Positions 1 to 7,138 of a stretch of 17,729 nt of DNA are shown piece by piece; within the stretch, counting starts at the first letter, position 1, and each line of letters opens with the position of its first letter. The notes under the pieces are model-generated. The model did not search any database and had not been told where the DNA came from. It saw nothing but the letters and a program-made list of their open reading frames with translations. This stretch comes from BOKZ01 sp040900165. Its GTDB lineage: Bacteria > Patescibacteriota > UBA1384 > 2-12-FULL-50-11. The DNA lies in assembly GCA_040900165.1 (NCBI GenBank), contig JBBDZM010000011.1:1-17729 (forward strand), given 5' to 3'. A program made the position numbers and the translations under genes.

Positions 1-1206
1 GTGATATTTTCTTCTCCTTTAGGCCAGCTCCTGCCCCAAAAAGCCAGCGCCGCCTTTCCCGATAGTGTCCAAAATACCCTTTCGGATTCTCGTGAAAACG
101 TAGAGAGCAAACACACAATTATCATCGATCAAACCGCTGGTACGGCCTTTGAGACCGGCGAAGATATTGTTATCACCTTTCCAGCCCAATTTACCGTACC
201 GGCTTTTGGCCCGAGCGACGCCACTTTCAGCGATGGCACAGCCCGAACAATCCTTAGCTCTTGTTCAGCCGGGGCCAACAACGTCTCGATTGGCGTATCC
301 GGACAGGTTGTTACGTTCACCGCTTGTAGTGGCTTTACTAGCGAGACTGCTGGCAACCCGATCTCCATCGTGCTGGGAACCGGCGCGACGTTAGCGACCA
401 ACCCCGCCAATTCCGGCATTTACTACATGGACACTAACGGTAGCTACGGCGACGACCAACGCGGCATTGCCCTGGCCATTACCGAAGGAGTGGCGCTATC
501 CTTTACTATCCCCTCGCCCACCGGCAATGTTCGCTTTACCGGCGATGCTTTTCCTAGTGCCTTCGTGACGATTTTGGACGGCGGCGCCGTTGCCGGCACC
601 ACTACCGCCAACTCCACCAGTTTTTTTGATAAAACTGTTACCGGGCTATCCCCAACTAATCATACTTTCAGTATCTTCGCCCAAGCAGCCGATGGTCGCA
701 AAACCATTACGCTTAGCTTTAATATTAACGTCCTATCGGGAACAACCATTACTGTTAGTGGCATACTTCTGCCACCGATAATTACCGTCCCCAGCCAAGA
801 GAAACGCCCCGTTTTCTTTCCAGAATCCGGCCTAGCCCGCCATAACAGCACCGTTAATACCTTTATTGGCGGCCAGACCAGCACCAACGACAGCGCCACT
901 AGCAAATCTAGCGGCAAATGGTCATTAAAAGCCGATATTATCCTCCACTTAGGTGCTCATACGATCTCTGGCCTAGTTAACGATGGTTTTGGCAACCAGA
1001 GTATTTTGACCACACCCAAAAACTTCACAATTCTTCTTTCGGCCGACCTAAATATCGACAACCTCGTCCAGCTCACCGATTTCTCGATTTTGATGTTTAA
1101 CTACGCCCGCTCCAACCCGCCCAACAAAGCCGCTGACATCAACGACAACGGTCCCGTCGACCTGGTCGATTTCTCGGTAATGATGTTCTACTGGACTGGG
1201 GGCTAG
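1..1206 (+). CDS. Secreted dockerin-like surface protein, N-terminus probably cut by window edge
   Basis: Probable exported protein whose last 55 residues form a dockerin type I-like domain, the partner module of cohesins. Two 12-residue calcium loops are visible: residues 349-360 (Asp349, Asn351, Asp353, Asp360) and 379-390 (Asp379, Asn381, Asn383, Gly384, Asp390), each followed by a DFS-(I/V)-(L/M)-M-F helix start; this is the standard dockerin duplication. Residues 20-340 are Thr/Ser/Gly-rich beta-type sequence, probably Ig-like domains, with no catalytic motif I recognise. The first residues (SSPLGQLLPQKASA, then AF) look like the tail of a signal peptide, and the frame is open to base 1, so the GTG at base 1 is probably not the real start. 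Cohesin-like proteins lie immediately downstream on the same strand, which supports a matched pair. The dockerin call is strong; the role of the N-terminal part is unknown. Confidence 0.8.
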   Translation: MIFSSPLGQLLPQKASAAFPDSVQNTLSDSRENVESKHTIIIDQTAGTAFETGEDIVITFPAQFTVPAFGPSDATFSDGTARTILSSCSAGANNVSIGVSGQVVTFTACSGFTSETAGNPISIVLGTGATLATNPANSGIYYMDTNGSYGDDQRGIALAITEGVALSFTIPSPTGNVRFTGDAFPSAFVTILDGGAVAGTTTANSTSFFDKTVTGLSPTNHTFSIFAQAADGRKTITLSFNINVLSGTTITVSGILLPPIITVPSQEKRPVFFPESGLARHNSTVNTFIGGQTSTNDSATSKSSGKWSLKADIILHLGAHTISGLVNDGFGNQSILTTPKNFTILLSADLNIDNLVQLTDFSILMFNYARSNPPNKAADINDNGPVDLVDFSVMMFYWTGG

Positions 1207-1217
1207 CAAAGCTAGCA

Positions 1218-1245
1218 AGATTTAAGAATATAGATTAAAGATTTA
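1218..1245 (+). repeat. Left inverted repeat of the four-helix-bundle unit
   Basis: Contains AGATTTAAGA, a 7-base insertion, then TTAAAGATTTA. Both blocks recur inverted and in matching order at 1629-1652. It ends 2 bases before the ATG at 1248, so the repeat is the whole 5' leader of the gene. Confidence 0.75.
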
Positions 1246-1247
1246 CG

Positions 1248-1634
1248 ATGTCATTTCAAGAAAAAAAGATTAGAGCATTTACTGGCCTGAAAGTCTGGCA
1301 AGAGGGTCATACTTTAGTTGTAACGATTTACCGCATTACGAGTAGATTCCCAAAAGAAGAACTATACTCATTAACAAACCAACTAAGACGCGCTGCTACT
1401 TCTATTACGTCGAATATAGCCGAAGGATTTGGCAGACAGGGGTATAAAGAAAAGGTTCAATATTATTATATAGCGCAAGGCTCTCTGACAGAGGTAAAAA
1501 ATCAGTTACTCATTGCAAAGGATATTGGTTACCTCGAGAAAAGCGAGTACGAAAAGCTAGAACAGCAAAGCAACCAAACTCATCGGCTTTTACAGGGATT
1601 AATCACAAAATCTAAGCAATTTGCCAACTCTTAA
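1248..1634 (+). CDS. Four-helix-bundle protein, 23S rRNA IVP (S23-like) family
   Basis: 128-residue protein of the four-helix-bundle family (TIGR02436/PF05635 type; the group also includes Avd of diversity-generating retroelements). Family signs are the opening F-x-x-L-K-V-W-Q-E, the central L-x-x-Q-L-R-R-A-A-x-S-I-x-x-N-I-A-E-G stretch (about residues 45-64), and Y-x-x-A-x-G-S-L-x-E-V-x-N-Q-L around 76-90. The length is normal for the family and it should fold as an all-helical, cytosolic, oligomeric bundle. Function is poorly defined; related proteins sit in rRNA intervening sequences and are thought to bind nucleic acid. Here it stands alone between secreted-protein genes and is framed by inverted repeats. 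Arginine is often AGA (4 of 7), unlike the neighbours, which suggests separate origin. I see no Shine-Dalgarno before the ATG. No reverse transcriptase or variable repeat is nearby, so a retroelement accessory role is unsupported. Confidence 0.88.
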   Translation: MSFQEKKIRAFTGLKVWQEGHTLVVTIYRITSRFPKEELYSLTNQLRRAATSITSNIAEGFGRQGYKEKVQYYYIAQGSLTEVKNQLLIAKDIGYLEKSEYEKLEQQSNQTHRLLQGLITKSKQFANS

Positions 1635-1652
1635 ATCTTTAATCTTAAATCT
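1629..1652 (+). repeat. Right inverted repeat of the four-helix-bundle unit
   Basis: Its reverse complement matches the left repeat at 1218-1245 over 21 bases in two blocks. It includes the last Ser codon and TAA stop of the four-helix-bundle gene, so gene and repeat are one unit. Internally it is repetitive (TTAAATCT occurs twice). Confidence 0.75.
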
Positions 1653-1673
1653 GTAATTATCTGCATATTCGTC

Positions 1674-1679
1674 TACGAT
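1674..1679 (+). promoter_or_regulatory. Weak -10-like box before the cohesin cluster
   Basis: TACGAT (4 of 6 to TATAAT) lies 6 bases before the ATG at 1686, so a transcript from it would be leaderless or nearly so. The -35 region is poor (CTGTAA at 1651-1656 with a 17-base spacer), and there is no Shine-Dalgarno in this interval. A tentative call. Confidence 0.2.
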
Positions 1680-1685
1680 AAAAAC

Positions 1686-2192
1686 ATGGGGGGAAAACGC
1701 CGTATTTTTGGAGTTATTGCGGTGGTTTTGGTGATTATCGCTGGTGCTATCTACTACTCTACTAACCAACAGCGGCCGGCTCGGATAGAGCTAGATTTCC
1801 CCAAAACAATCACCCAAGGCCAAGAGTTTACCGTTCCGCTACGGGTTTCCACCAGCCAAGCCATGAACGCCGCTGAGTTTTACTTCAGTTTTCCAGCGGA
1901 ATTATTGGAAGTTAAATCCATCGACAAAACTGGCACAATTTACGCTCTCTGGATTACTGGCTATCCAAAATTCGACAATAAGATAGGGGAAATTTCTTTT
2001 GCCGGCGGCCTGCCAACACCCGGCTTCGCCGCTGATAACGGCCTAATTGCCACAGTTACTTTTAAAGCCAAGCAATCCGGGAGCGGTACCGTGGCAATTA
2101 ACCAAGAAAAAACCCAAGTATTGGCTAATGATAGCTTTGGAACCGTAATTGAGTCGACTTTCCAACCAGTAGCGGTGCAAATAGATGATTAG
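1686..2192 (+). CDS. Membrane-anchored single cohesin-like protein
   Basis: 168 residues: a short basic N-terminus (GGKRR), one transmembrane or uncleaved signal segment at about 8-25, then a single cohesin-like beta-sandwich (about 32-167) facing outward. Cohesin signs are the opening I-x-L-D-F-P-x-T-x-x-x-G-Q-E-F-T-V strand, N-A-A-E-F-x-F-S-F-P-x-x-L-L-E-V, S-F-A-G-G-L-P-T-P-G-F and V-L-A-N-D-S-F-G-T. The next two gene products carry the same landmarks, so the three are paralogues. Cohesins bind dockerins; the likely partner is the dockerin-like protein encoded at 1-1206. It differs from its paralogues in having an N-terminal anchor and no extra domains, so it would hold the partner close to the membrane. 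The stop overlaps the next gene's start by 8 bases, indicating co-translation. The call rests on motif pattern. Confidence 0.78.
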   Translation: MGGKRRIFGVIAVVLVIIAGAIYYSTNQQRPARIELDFPKTITQGQEFTVPLRVSTSQAMNAAEFYFSFPAELLEVKSIDKTGTIYALWITGYPKFDNKIGEISFAGGLPTPGFAADNGLIATVTFKAKQSGSGTVAINQEKTQVLANDSFGTVIESTFQPVAVQIDD

Positions 2193-3804
2193 GATACTGC
2201 TGGCACTGTTACTGGGTGGATTTTCCCAAATCAGTTTACTGTTGCCAGTTGAAACTGCCCAGGCCGCCACCGCCACCTACTATTTTTCTCCATCAACGGT
2301 AGACGTCGGTATTAATCAAACCCGAACAGTAACGCTTTACCTTTCTTCGCCCAGCCAAAAAATCAACTCTGGCAGTGGGACGATTGTTTTACCAACCAGC
2401 TTGGTTACCGGTACTTCCGTTAATAAGTCCGGCTCAATTTTTACCAACTGGCCGGAAGAACCAGGAGTGTCCGGATCATCAATTCGCTTTGCCGGCGGCT
2501 TGCCACACCCTGGCTATAGCGGTGGTAGCGGCAAAATTCTATCCTTTACTGTTAAAGGTTGGTCTGAGGGAACTGGTCTGATTACCCTCAACTCCGGACA
2601 AATTCTCGCCAACGACGGCCAAGGGACCGACATTAATTCTGGTTCGCCCTCGGCCACTGTCGATGTAACACGAGTGGTCTCGGGCGCGGCGATTGCTTCG
2701 GAAACTCACCCCAATCAAAACAAGTGGTACAGCGTTAGTACTGCCAAGCTATCTTGGAGTAAGCCCAGCGGCACCAGTAGCTACAGCTACACCCTCTCCA
2801 AGCCAGGGGCTGATTCGATATCAGTTAGTAGCACCAACGACACGAGCGCTACCTTCAAAGATTTGGCCGATGGCATTTGGACATTTAAGCTAACTACCAA
2901 ATATTCGGACGGAAAATCAGCCAGCTCCAGCTTTACCTTGCAAATTGATACGGTTGCGCCATCGCAGCCAAAGGTTAGTATCGATACCCAAAACGACAAA
3001 GACCAGTTTCCAACGGTGGAGATGTTATCAACTGATGAGGGCTCTGGCGTCGATCACTACGAAATTACAATCGATTCCCATGAAGCGATAAACTCCGAAA
3101 CCAAAAGCTACAAATTGCCCAAACAACTCCCGGGTAATCACGCCTACAGCATCATCGCTGTCGATAAAGCCGGCAACAAAAGTATCGCCACCGCTGGCAA
3201 ATTCTTTATCAACGGCGTTCCCGGGCCGGTTATTACCAGCTCTCCGGCCTTCGTGGCCATCTTGCAGCCAATTATCCTCCGTGGAACCGCTCTGTATGGA
3301 TCAGTTGTTCAGCTCTACGTTGACGACAAACAAGTAGCCGAATTTTATGTTAGTGAGTACCTAAGTCCCTCCCAAGAGCGAAAATCTGATGGCTACGCCG
3401 CCAATGAGGAGGTTGAGTGGGAGTACAGCTTAAAGCAAAATTTTGCTTCTGGGCCAAAGATAATTTTTGCCACCCAGACCACTAGCGAAGGCAACGATAG
3501 TTTCAAATCTAATAGCGTTAATGTCCGGGTACTGTCGGGCTGGATTTCGGTGGGCGGAATTATCATCCCGATCCCGGTACTTTTCTGGTTAACATCGCTA
3601 CTACTTATTCTAGCGACTGGCTTGATCATTTTCCTTTGGAGAAAGCGATCAGCCACACTGCAAGAGCGCTTGGTTACTCTCAAGAAAGAAGTTGATGAAG
3701 AAGTGGAGGAACTCAAAGATTCCCAAAGCAACCCAGAAACCAAGGTTAGCGTTGAGGCCACCAAAGCGGAAATCGACAAAGATTTCGATAAGGCGGCCAG
3801 ATGA
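2185..3804 (+). CDS. Cohesin-like surface protein with Ig-like domains, C-terminal TM anchor and coiled-coil tail
   Basis: 539 residues, exported. The cleavable signal peptide spans about 1-27 (hydrophobic core then V-E-T-A-Q-A). A cohesin-like domain occupies about 28-165 (S-I-R-F-A-G-G-L-P-H-P-G-Y; I-L-A-N-D-G-Q-G-T). Two or three Ig/fibronectin-like beta domains follow at about 170-450, including D-T-V-A-P-S-x-P and the G-S-G-V-D-H-Y-E-I pattern seen in bacterial surface Ig domains. A single membrane span lies at about 465-485. The tail from 486 is basic, then charged and heptad-like (L-Q-E-R-L-V-T-L-K-K-E-V), so a cytosolic coiled coil is likely. Overall it reads as a type I membrane receptor holding a cohesin on a stalk. 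It starts within the preceding gene and its TGA overlaps the next ATG (ATGA), so the three form one translationally coupled unit. Confidence 0.8.
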   Translation: MIRILLALLLGGFSQISLLLPVETAQAATATYYFSPSTVDVGINQTRTVTLYLSSPSQKINSGSGTIVLPTSLVTGTSVNKSGSIFTNWPEEPGVSGSSIRFAGGLPHPGYSGGSGKILSFTVKGWSEGTGLITLNSGQILANDGQGTDINSGSPSATVDVTRVVSGAAIASETHPNQNKWYSVSTAKLSWSKPSGTSSYSYTLSKPGADSISVSSTNDTSATFKDLADGIWTFKLTTKYSDGKSASSSFTLQIDTVAPSQPKVSIDTQNDKDQFPTVEMLSTDEGSGVDHYEITIDSHEAINSETKSYKLPKQLPGNHAYSIIAVDKAGNKSIATAGKFFINGVPGPVITSSPAFVAILQPIILRGTALYGSVVQLYVDDKQVAEFYVSEYLSPSQERKSDGYAANEEVEWEYSLKQNFASGPKIIFATQTTSEGNDSFKSNSVNVRVLSGWISVGGIIIPIPVLFWLTSLLLILATGLIIFLWRKRSATLQERLVTLKKEVDEEVEELKDSQSNPETKVSVEATKAEIDKDFDKAAR

Positions 3805-5045
3805 AATCGCTACTAGTTATATTCATGCTCCTAGCCCAATTTGCTCTTTTTGTCCCGTCATCCCGGGCGGCTGCCGATGCCAGCATTTCTTTTTCGCCCA
3901 GTGCTGGCCAATTTGCGATTGGCTCAACGCTCGAAGTTTCTGTCGTTATCAATACAGGTTCCCAGGCAATTAACGCCGTTGACGTTGGTGTAAGTTTTCC
4001 AGCCGATAAGCTCCAAGTGATTAGTCCGTCGGTCGGGACATCGTTTATCTCCATCTGGACAGCTCAGCCCAGCTACTCTAATACAGCTGGGACACTGAAG
4101 TTTTCCGGTGGACTGCCCAATCCCGGTATTAAAAGCTCGGCCGCAATCCTGGCGACAATTCAATTCCGGATTAAATCCTCCGGTAGTGCCCTCCTGGAGT
4201 TCTCCAGCACAACCAAGGTTTTAGCTAACGACGGCGACGGGACTAATGTCTTAAGCTCAAAAACTCGGGCCGTTTTTGGTCTGAAAACCGCTCCGCCAGA
4301 AGGTCCAGTCGTCGTATCGTCGACCCACCCGGATAGCAATACTTGGTACAACGACAGAACCGCCAGTTTCAGCTGGGAAGCCTTAGACAGGACGGACGGC
4401 TATTCATACTTGTTTAATAACGCCAGTAAAACCGTTCCAAAAGAGCAAATAACCGATGCCGACACCAGCACGACCATAACCGCCGAAACCGACGGTAACT
4501 GGTACTTTCATATTCGGGCAGTGGCCGACGGTGCCTGGGGCGGCACAACTCACTTTCCAGTCAGGATTGATACAACCGCTCCCGCCCAGTTTACGCCTAA
4601 GCTAGACCGTTCGGTCATATCGGTCGGCGAGCGAGCAATTATCAGTTTCTTTACTACCGACGCCGCCAGCGGTTTGGATCATTTTGAGATAAAAGTACTT
4701 AACATACGCGAAAATAACGCCGCCGTATCGCTATTCCACGAAGAATCCAGTCCCTACCAATTCTCAATGCTTCCGGCAGGAAAGTACAAAGTTATTGTTC
4801 GAGCTTACGACGTGGCCGGTAACTATACCGACGGCGAATCTGATTTGACTGTGGCAAACTCAGCTCTGGCCTTCTTCGGCAACCTCGGATGGCCCGGATA
4901 TCTAGCAATCAGTATTGGGTTAATCCTGCTATTGATGCTTTCATTGGCACTGCGCCGGCGTCGGACACAAACAGCTCCAGTTGCCGTACCACAAGGGTTA
5001 GGAGTGCAAAGCCCTAATACCGGGCAAAACTTTCCCACTCAATAG
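3801..5045 (+). CDS. Cohesin-like surface protein with Ig-like domains and C-terminal TM anchor
   Basis: 414 residues, a shorter paralogue of the upstream gene product. The signal peptide covers about 1-24 (ending S-S-R-A-A-A). The cohesin-like domain lies at about 27-160 (N-A-V-D-V-G-V-S-F-P-x-x-K-L; K-F-S-G-G-L-P-N-P-G-I; V-L-A-N-D-G-D-G-T). Two Ig-like domains follow, the first with T-H-P-D-S-N-T-W-Y (compare T-H-P-N-Q-N-K-W-Y upstream) and the second with S-G-L-D-H-F-E-I-K. A membrane span lies at about 366-384, then four arginines and a 30-residue Pro/Gln-rich cytosolic tail. The arrangement suggests an anchored dockerin receptor. It begins at an ATGA overlap with the preceding gene. Its last 48 bases overlap the 3' end of the convergent pgk gene, so this tail is encoded opposite the pgk C-terminus. 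Confidence 0.8.
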   Translation: MKSLLVIFMLLAQFALFVPSSRAAADASISFSPSAGQFAIGSTLEVSVVINTGSQAINAVDVGVSFPADKLQVISPSVGTSFISIWTAQPSYSNTAGTLKFSGGLPNPGIKSSAAILATIQFRIKSSGSALLEFSSTTKVLANDGDGTNVLSSKTRAVFGLKTAPPEGPVVVSSTHPDSNTWYNDRTASFSWEALDRTDGYSYLFNNASKTVPKEQITDADTSTTITAETDGNWYFHIRAVADGAWGGTTHFPVRIDTTAPAQFTPKLDRSVISVGERAIISFFTTDAASGLDHFEIKVLNIRENNAAVSLFHEESSPYQFSMLPAGKYKVIVRAYDVAGNYTDGESDLTVANSALAFFGNLGWPGYLAISIGLILLLMLSLALRRRRTQTAPVAVPQGLGVQSPNTGQNFPTQ

Positions 5046-6107
5046 CTCCAGCGCCGCACCGCCGCCGGACGAGACAAAAGTTACTTTGTCGAGTAAATCT
5101 AACCGAGAGAATATCTCAATCGTATTACCGCCGGCGATAATCGTTGTCGCTGGGGACTCGGCAATTAGCCCAGCAATCGTGTCTGAGCATTTCCGATAAC
5201 GAGGGTCTTCGGTATGTCCAAGTGAGCCGTTCCAGAAAATTGTCTGGGCTCCTTTGAGGTATTTTGCGAACATCTCGGTAGTTTCTGGCCCATTATCGAG
5301 AATTTTGCCGTCGCCCCAAACAAAATCGACCGGTAGGACGATTTTTTGCTGGGAGCGCTTAATAATCGCCGTGGCTTGATCGAGGTAATCTTTGTCGTAA
5401 ATAGATTCGCGGATGTTCATCCCCTGGGAGGCCATAAAAGTATTAGCTACTCCCCCACCAACCAGCACCCGATCAGCGACGCGGCCAATATGGGTAATGG
5501 CTGGGAGCTTGTCGGCGATTTTCACCCCACCAATTATCGCCACAAAGGGGTGAGCCGGGTTTTTTAAGAGTCCCGCCAAAACGTTAATTTCTTTGTCGAT
5601 AGCCAACCCCGGATAGCTGGGCAGAAACTCGGTGATTGCCACCGTCGAGGCGGCCTCCCGATGGGCAACGCTGAAAGCGTCGTTAACGTAAATATCCCCG
5701 TAGTTAGCCAGTTTACGGGCAAATGTTCGCGAATTATTATCCTCCCCCGAATCAAAACGGAGATTTTCCAACCCTAAAATTGCTCCTTCGGGCAGTTTTT
5801 CAACTGCCACTTTAGTATCGCCCGAGAACAGTTTTGGGGCAAAATGAACCGGCTTTTTCAGTAGCGCCGAGAGCTGAATATAAACTGGCCGGAGGCTTAA
5901 TTTTGGGTCAGTTTGGCCCTTAGGTCGCCCCAAATGACCAATAATTATTACTTTGGCGTTGCGGTTAAGCAAGAAATGGATAGTCGGCAAGACAATCCTC
6001 AAGCGTTCGTCATCAAGAATTTTTCCGTTATCATCCAACGGCAGATCCAAACCGAGCCGAAGAATTACCCGCTTGCCGGAGAGAACCGCATCGCCTAGTG
6101 ATCTCAT
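4998..6107 (-). CDS. pgk: Phosphoglycerate kinase, divergent active site
   Basis: Cytosolic glycolytic enzyme: 1,3-bisphosphoglycerate + ADP to 3-phosphoglycerate + ATP. 369 residues, slightly short for the family (about 390-415), complete at both ends. Conserved parts seen: H-L-G-R-P (58-62), L-E-N-L-R-F (112-118), N-D-A-F-S-V-A-H-R (142-150), G-G-V-K-I-A-D-K (193-200), V-G-G-G-V-A-N-T-F, W-N-G (292-294) with Glu300, and S-S-G-G-G-A-A-L-E-L-L-S-G-K-x-L-P-G. Oddities: the usual R-x-D-x-N-V-P site is R17-L-G19-L-D21-L-P, so the two acidic/amide 3PG contacts are changed, and the usual G-G-D-T nucleotide/Mg site is G-G-N328-T. Family identity is certain; full activity is not. ATG at 6107 is chosen because the motifs begin soon after; another ATG lies 5 bases upstream out of frame, and there is no clear Shine-Dalgarno. 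Confidence 0.93.
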   Translation of the reverse strand: MRSLGDAVLSGKRVILRLGLDLPLDDNGKILDDERLRIVLPTIHFLLNRNAKVIIIGHLGRPKGQTDPKLSLRPVYIQLSALLKKPVHFAPKLFSGDTKVAVEKLPEGAILGLENLRFDSGEDNNSRTFARKLANYGDIYVNDAFSVAHREAASTVAITEFLPSYPGLAIDKEINVLAGLLKNPAHPFVAIIGGVKIADKLPAITHIGRVADRVLVGGGVANTFMASQGMNIRESIYDKDYLDQATAIIKRSQQKIVLPVDFVWGDGKILDNGPETTEMFAKYLKGAQTIFWNGSLGHTEDPRYRKCSDTIAGLIAESPATTIIAGGNTIEIFSRLDLLDKVTFVSSGGGAALELLSGKVLPGIRALHS

Positions 6108-6169
6108 CTCATTTAGGATATCCCATCCAAGAAGTTTTGGCTAAATATTTAGTGCTACACTGAATTTAG
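6108..6169. promoter_or_regulatory. Divergent promoter region between pgk and membrane-protein gene
   Basis: 62-bp spacer between two divergent starts. On the + strand TGCTACACT (6153-6161) resembles an extended -10 (TGnTAnnnT) and would start transcription at or within a couple of bases of the ATG at 6170. No Shine-Dalgarno precedes either gene, so leaderless mRNAs are plausible. A perfect 12-bp palindrome CTAAATATTTAG lies at 6141-6152 and GGATATCC at 6118-6125; either could be an operator. AT-rich sequence gives short palindromes by chance, so this is tentative. Confidence 0.4.
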
Positions 6170-7138
6170 ATGAAAACTCTATTCGGGATCCTTTTGGTAG
6201 GCTTGTTGTTTATCAGCTCGTTGGGTTACGTTGCTAAACGCCTGGAGAACCCGGAATTTTTAACAGACCAAACCCGGAAAGCCAATTTGTACGGGAGGGT
6301 TTCTGGCCAGCTTGATACAGTCTTACCAAATGATTTTATCAGCGGGTTACCCTTAGACAAAAAAGAGGTCGCCGAGGTAATTAAAGATTCGATCACCGCC
6401 GATGAGTTCTATAAATTTATCGGCGTTTACAGTAAGGGTTATTTGGATTACTGGGACGGACAGAGCGACGATATTAAAATTGATTACTCATTAACTGGGG
6501 TGAAGGATCGGGCCAACACGAGCTTAAACGATAAATTAACTGCCAAATACGACCGCCTGCCTATCTGCACCGTCGATCAAGCCCGTGGCTGGGACCTAAC
6601 CAGAGAGTTTCCTAATTGCCGGCTCTCTGACGGGACTGTGTCCGACGACTCGATCAAACAACAGATCGGTTCGTTAGTAACAAAGACATTAAGTGATTTG
6701 CCGGACAAAATTACCGTTGATGGAGCCGATCAAAAACAGCAGGCCAACCGCAACCTGTTCTCGATGGTTAATACCGCCATCAAAGTTAGTTGGATAGCAA
6801 CCCTGGTGTTAATACTCCTAATGATTATTATTTTCCGCCGAAAGGCTTTCTTTCCGTTGGCCATCAGCTTACTTTTTGTTGGGCTGATTCAAGTTGGCTT
6901 TAGCTTGGTTGCCTGGGATTGGATTGCCCAAAATATCGGGGACGCCCTAACGGGCAAAAATGCCGGTCAGTTAGCACCGTTGGGATTAGATGTTGCCGCC
7001 GCCATTCTCGAAGTCCTGAAAACAACCCTTGGTAACGTCACAATTATCACCTTGGGAGCGGGCGTGACGATGTTGGTGTTGGGGATTGTTGGTGCTGTCC
7101 GTGGCCGAAAAGATATTTCGCTCTTACCGGGCAAGTAA
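6170..7138 (+). CDS. Unrecognised four-TM membrane protein with large outer domain
   Basis: I do not recognise the family with confidence. 322 residues. One N-terminal span (about 4-20), a roughly 180-residue soluble region (21-203), then three spans (about 204-222, 227-249, 291-311) and a basic C-terminus (R-G-R-K). With a single leading span, the soluble region should lie outside the membrane. It is charged, mostly helical in character, and has just two cysteines, Cys133 and Cys150, well placed for one disulfide. An I/L-P-x-C-T-x-x-Q pattern at about 131-136 faintly recalls uncharacterised membrane proteins I associate with Chloroflexi and CPR genomes; this is memory, not a search result. 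It is a lone + strand gene between - strand metabolic genes, with its own promoter region, and its end overlaps the convergent neighbour by 15 bases. A sensor, transport or wall-related role cannot be told apart. Confidence 0.75.
   Translation: MKTLFGILLVGLLFISSLGYVAKRLENPEFLTDQTRKANLYGRVSGQLDTVLPNDFISGLPLDKKEVAEVIKDSITADEFYKFIGVYSKGYLDYWDGQSDDIKIDYSLTGVKDRANTSLNDKLTAKYDRLPICTVDQARGWDLTREFPNCRLSDGTVSDDSIKQQIGSLVTKTLSDLPDKITVDGADQKQQANRNLFSMVNTAIKVSWIATLVLILLMIIIFRRKAFFPLAISLLFVGLIQVGFSLVAWDWIAQNIGDALTGKNAGQLAPLGLDVAAAILEVLKTTLGNVTIITLGAGVTMLVLGIVGAVRGRKDISLLPGK

Larger units (their letters stand above)
1218..1652 (+). mobile_element. Putative small element: four-helix-bundle gene framed by inverted repeats
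   Basis: A 435-bp unit made of one small gene and a flanking imperfect inverted repeat. The left end (1218-1245) and the reverse complement of the right end (1629-1652) share AGATTTAAGA followed by TTAAAGATTTA; the left copy has 7 extra bases between the two blocks. The right repeat overlaps the last codons of the gene. The unit is visibly more AT-rich than the surface-protein genes on both sides. Genes of this protein family are known from intervening sequences in bacterial 23S rRNA, where the ends pair into a stem. That this unit is mobile is my inference; I see no target-site duplication and no transposase. Confidence 0.5.

Noticed and set aside
1202..1216. GCTAGC-AAA-GCTAGC hairpin at the end of the dockerin gene as a terminator
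   Set aside because: Six-base stem with no T-tract after it; two copies of a self-complementary hexamer are weak evidence.
1248..1634. Avd accessory protein of a diversity-generating retroelement
   Set aside because: Same superfamily, but no reverse transcriptase, template repeat or variable repeat is present in the window.
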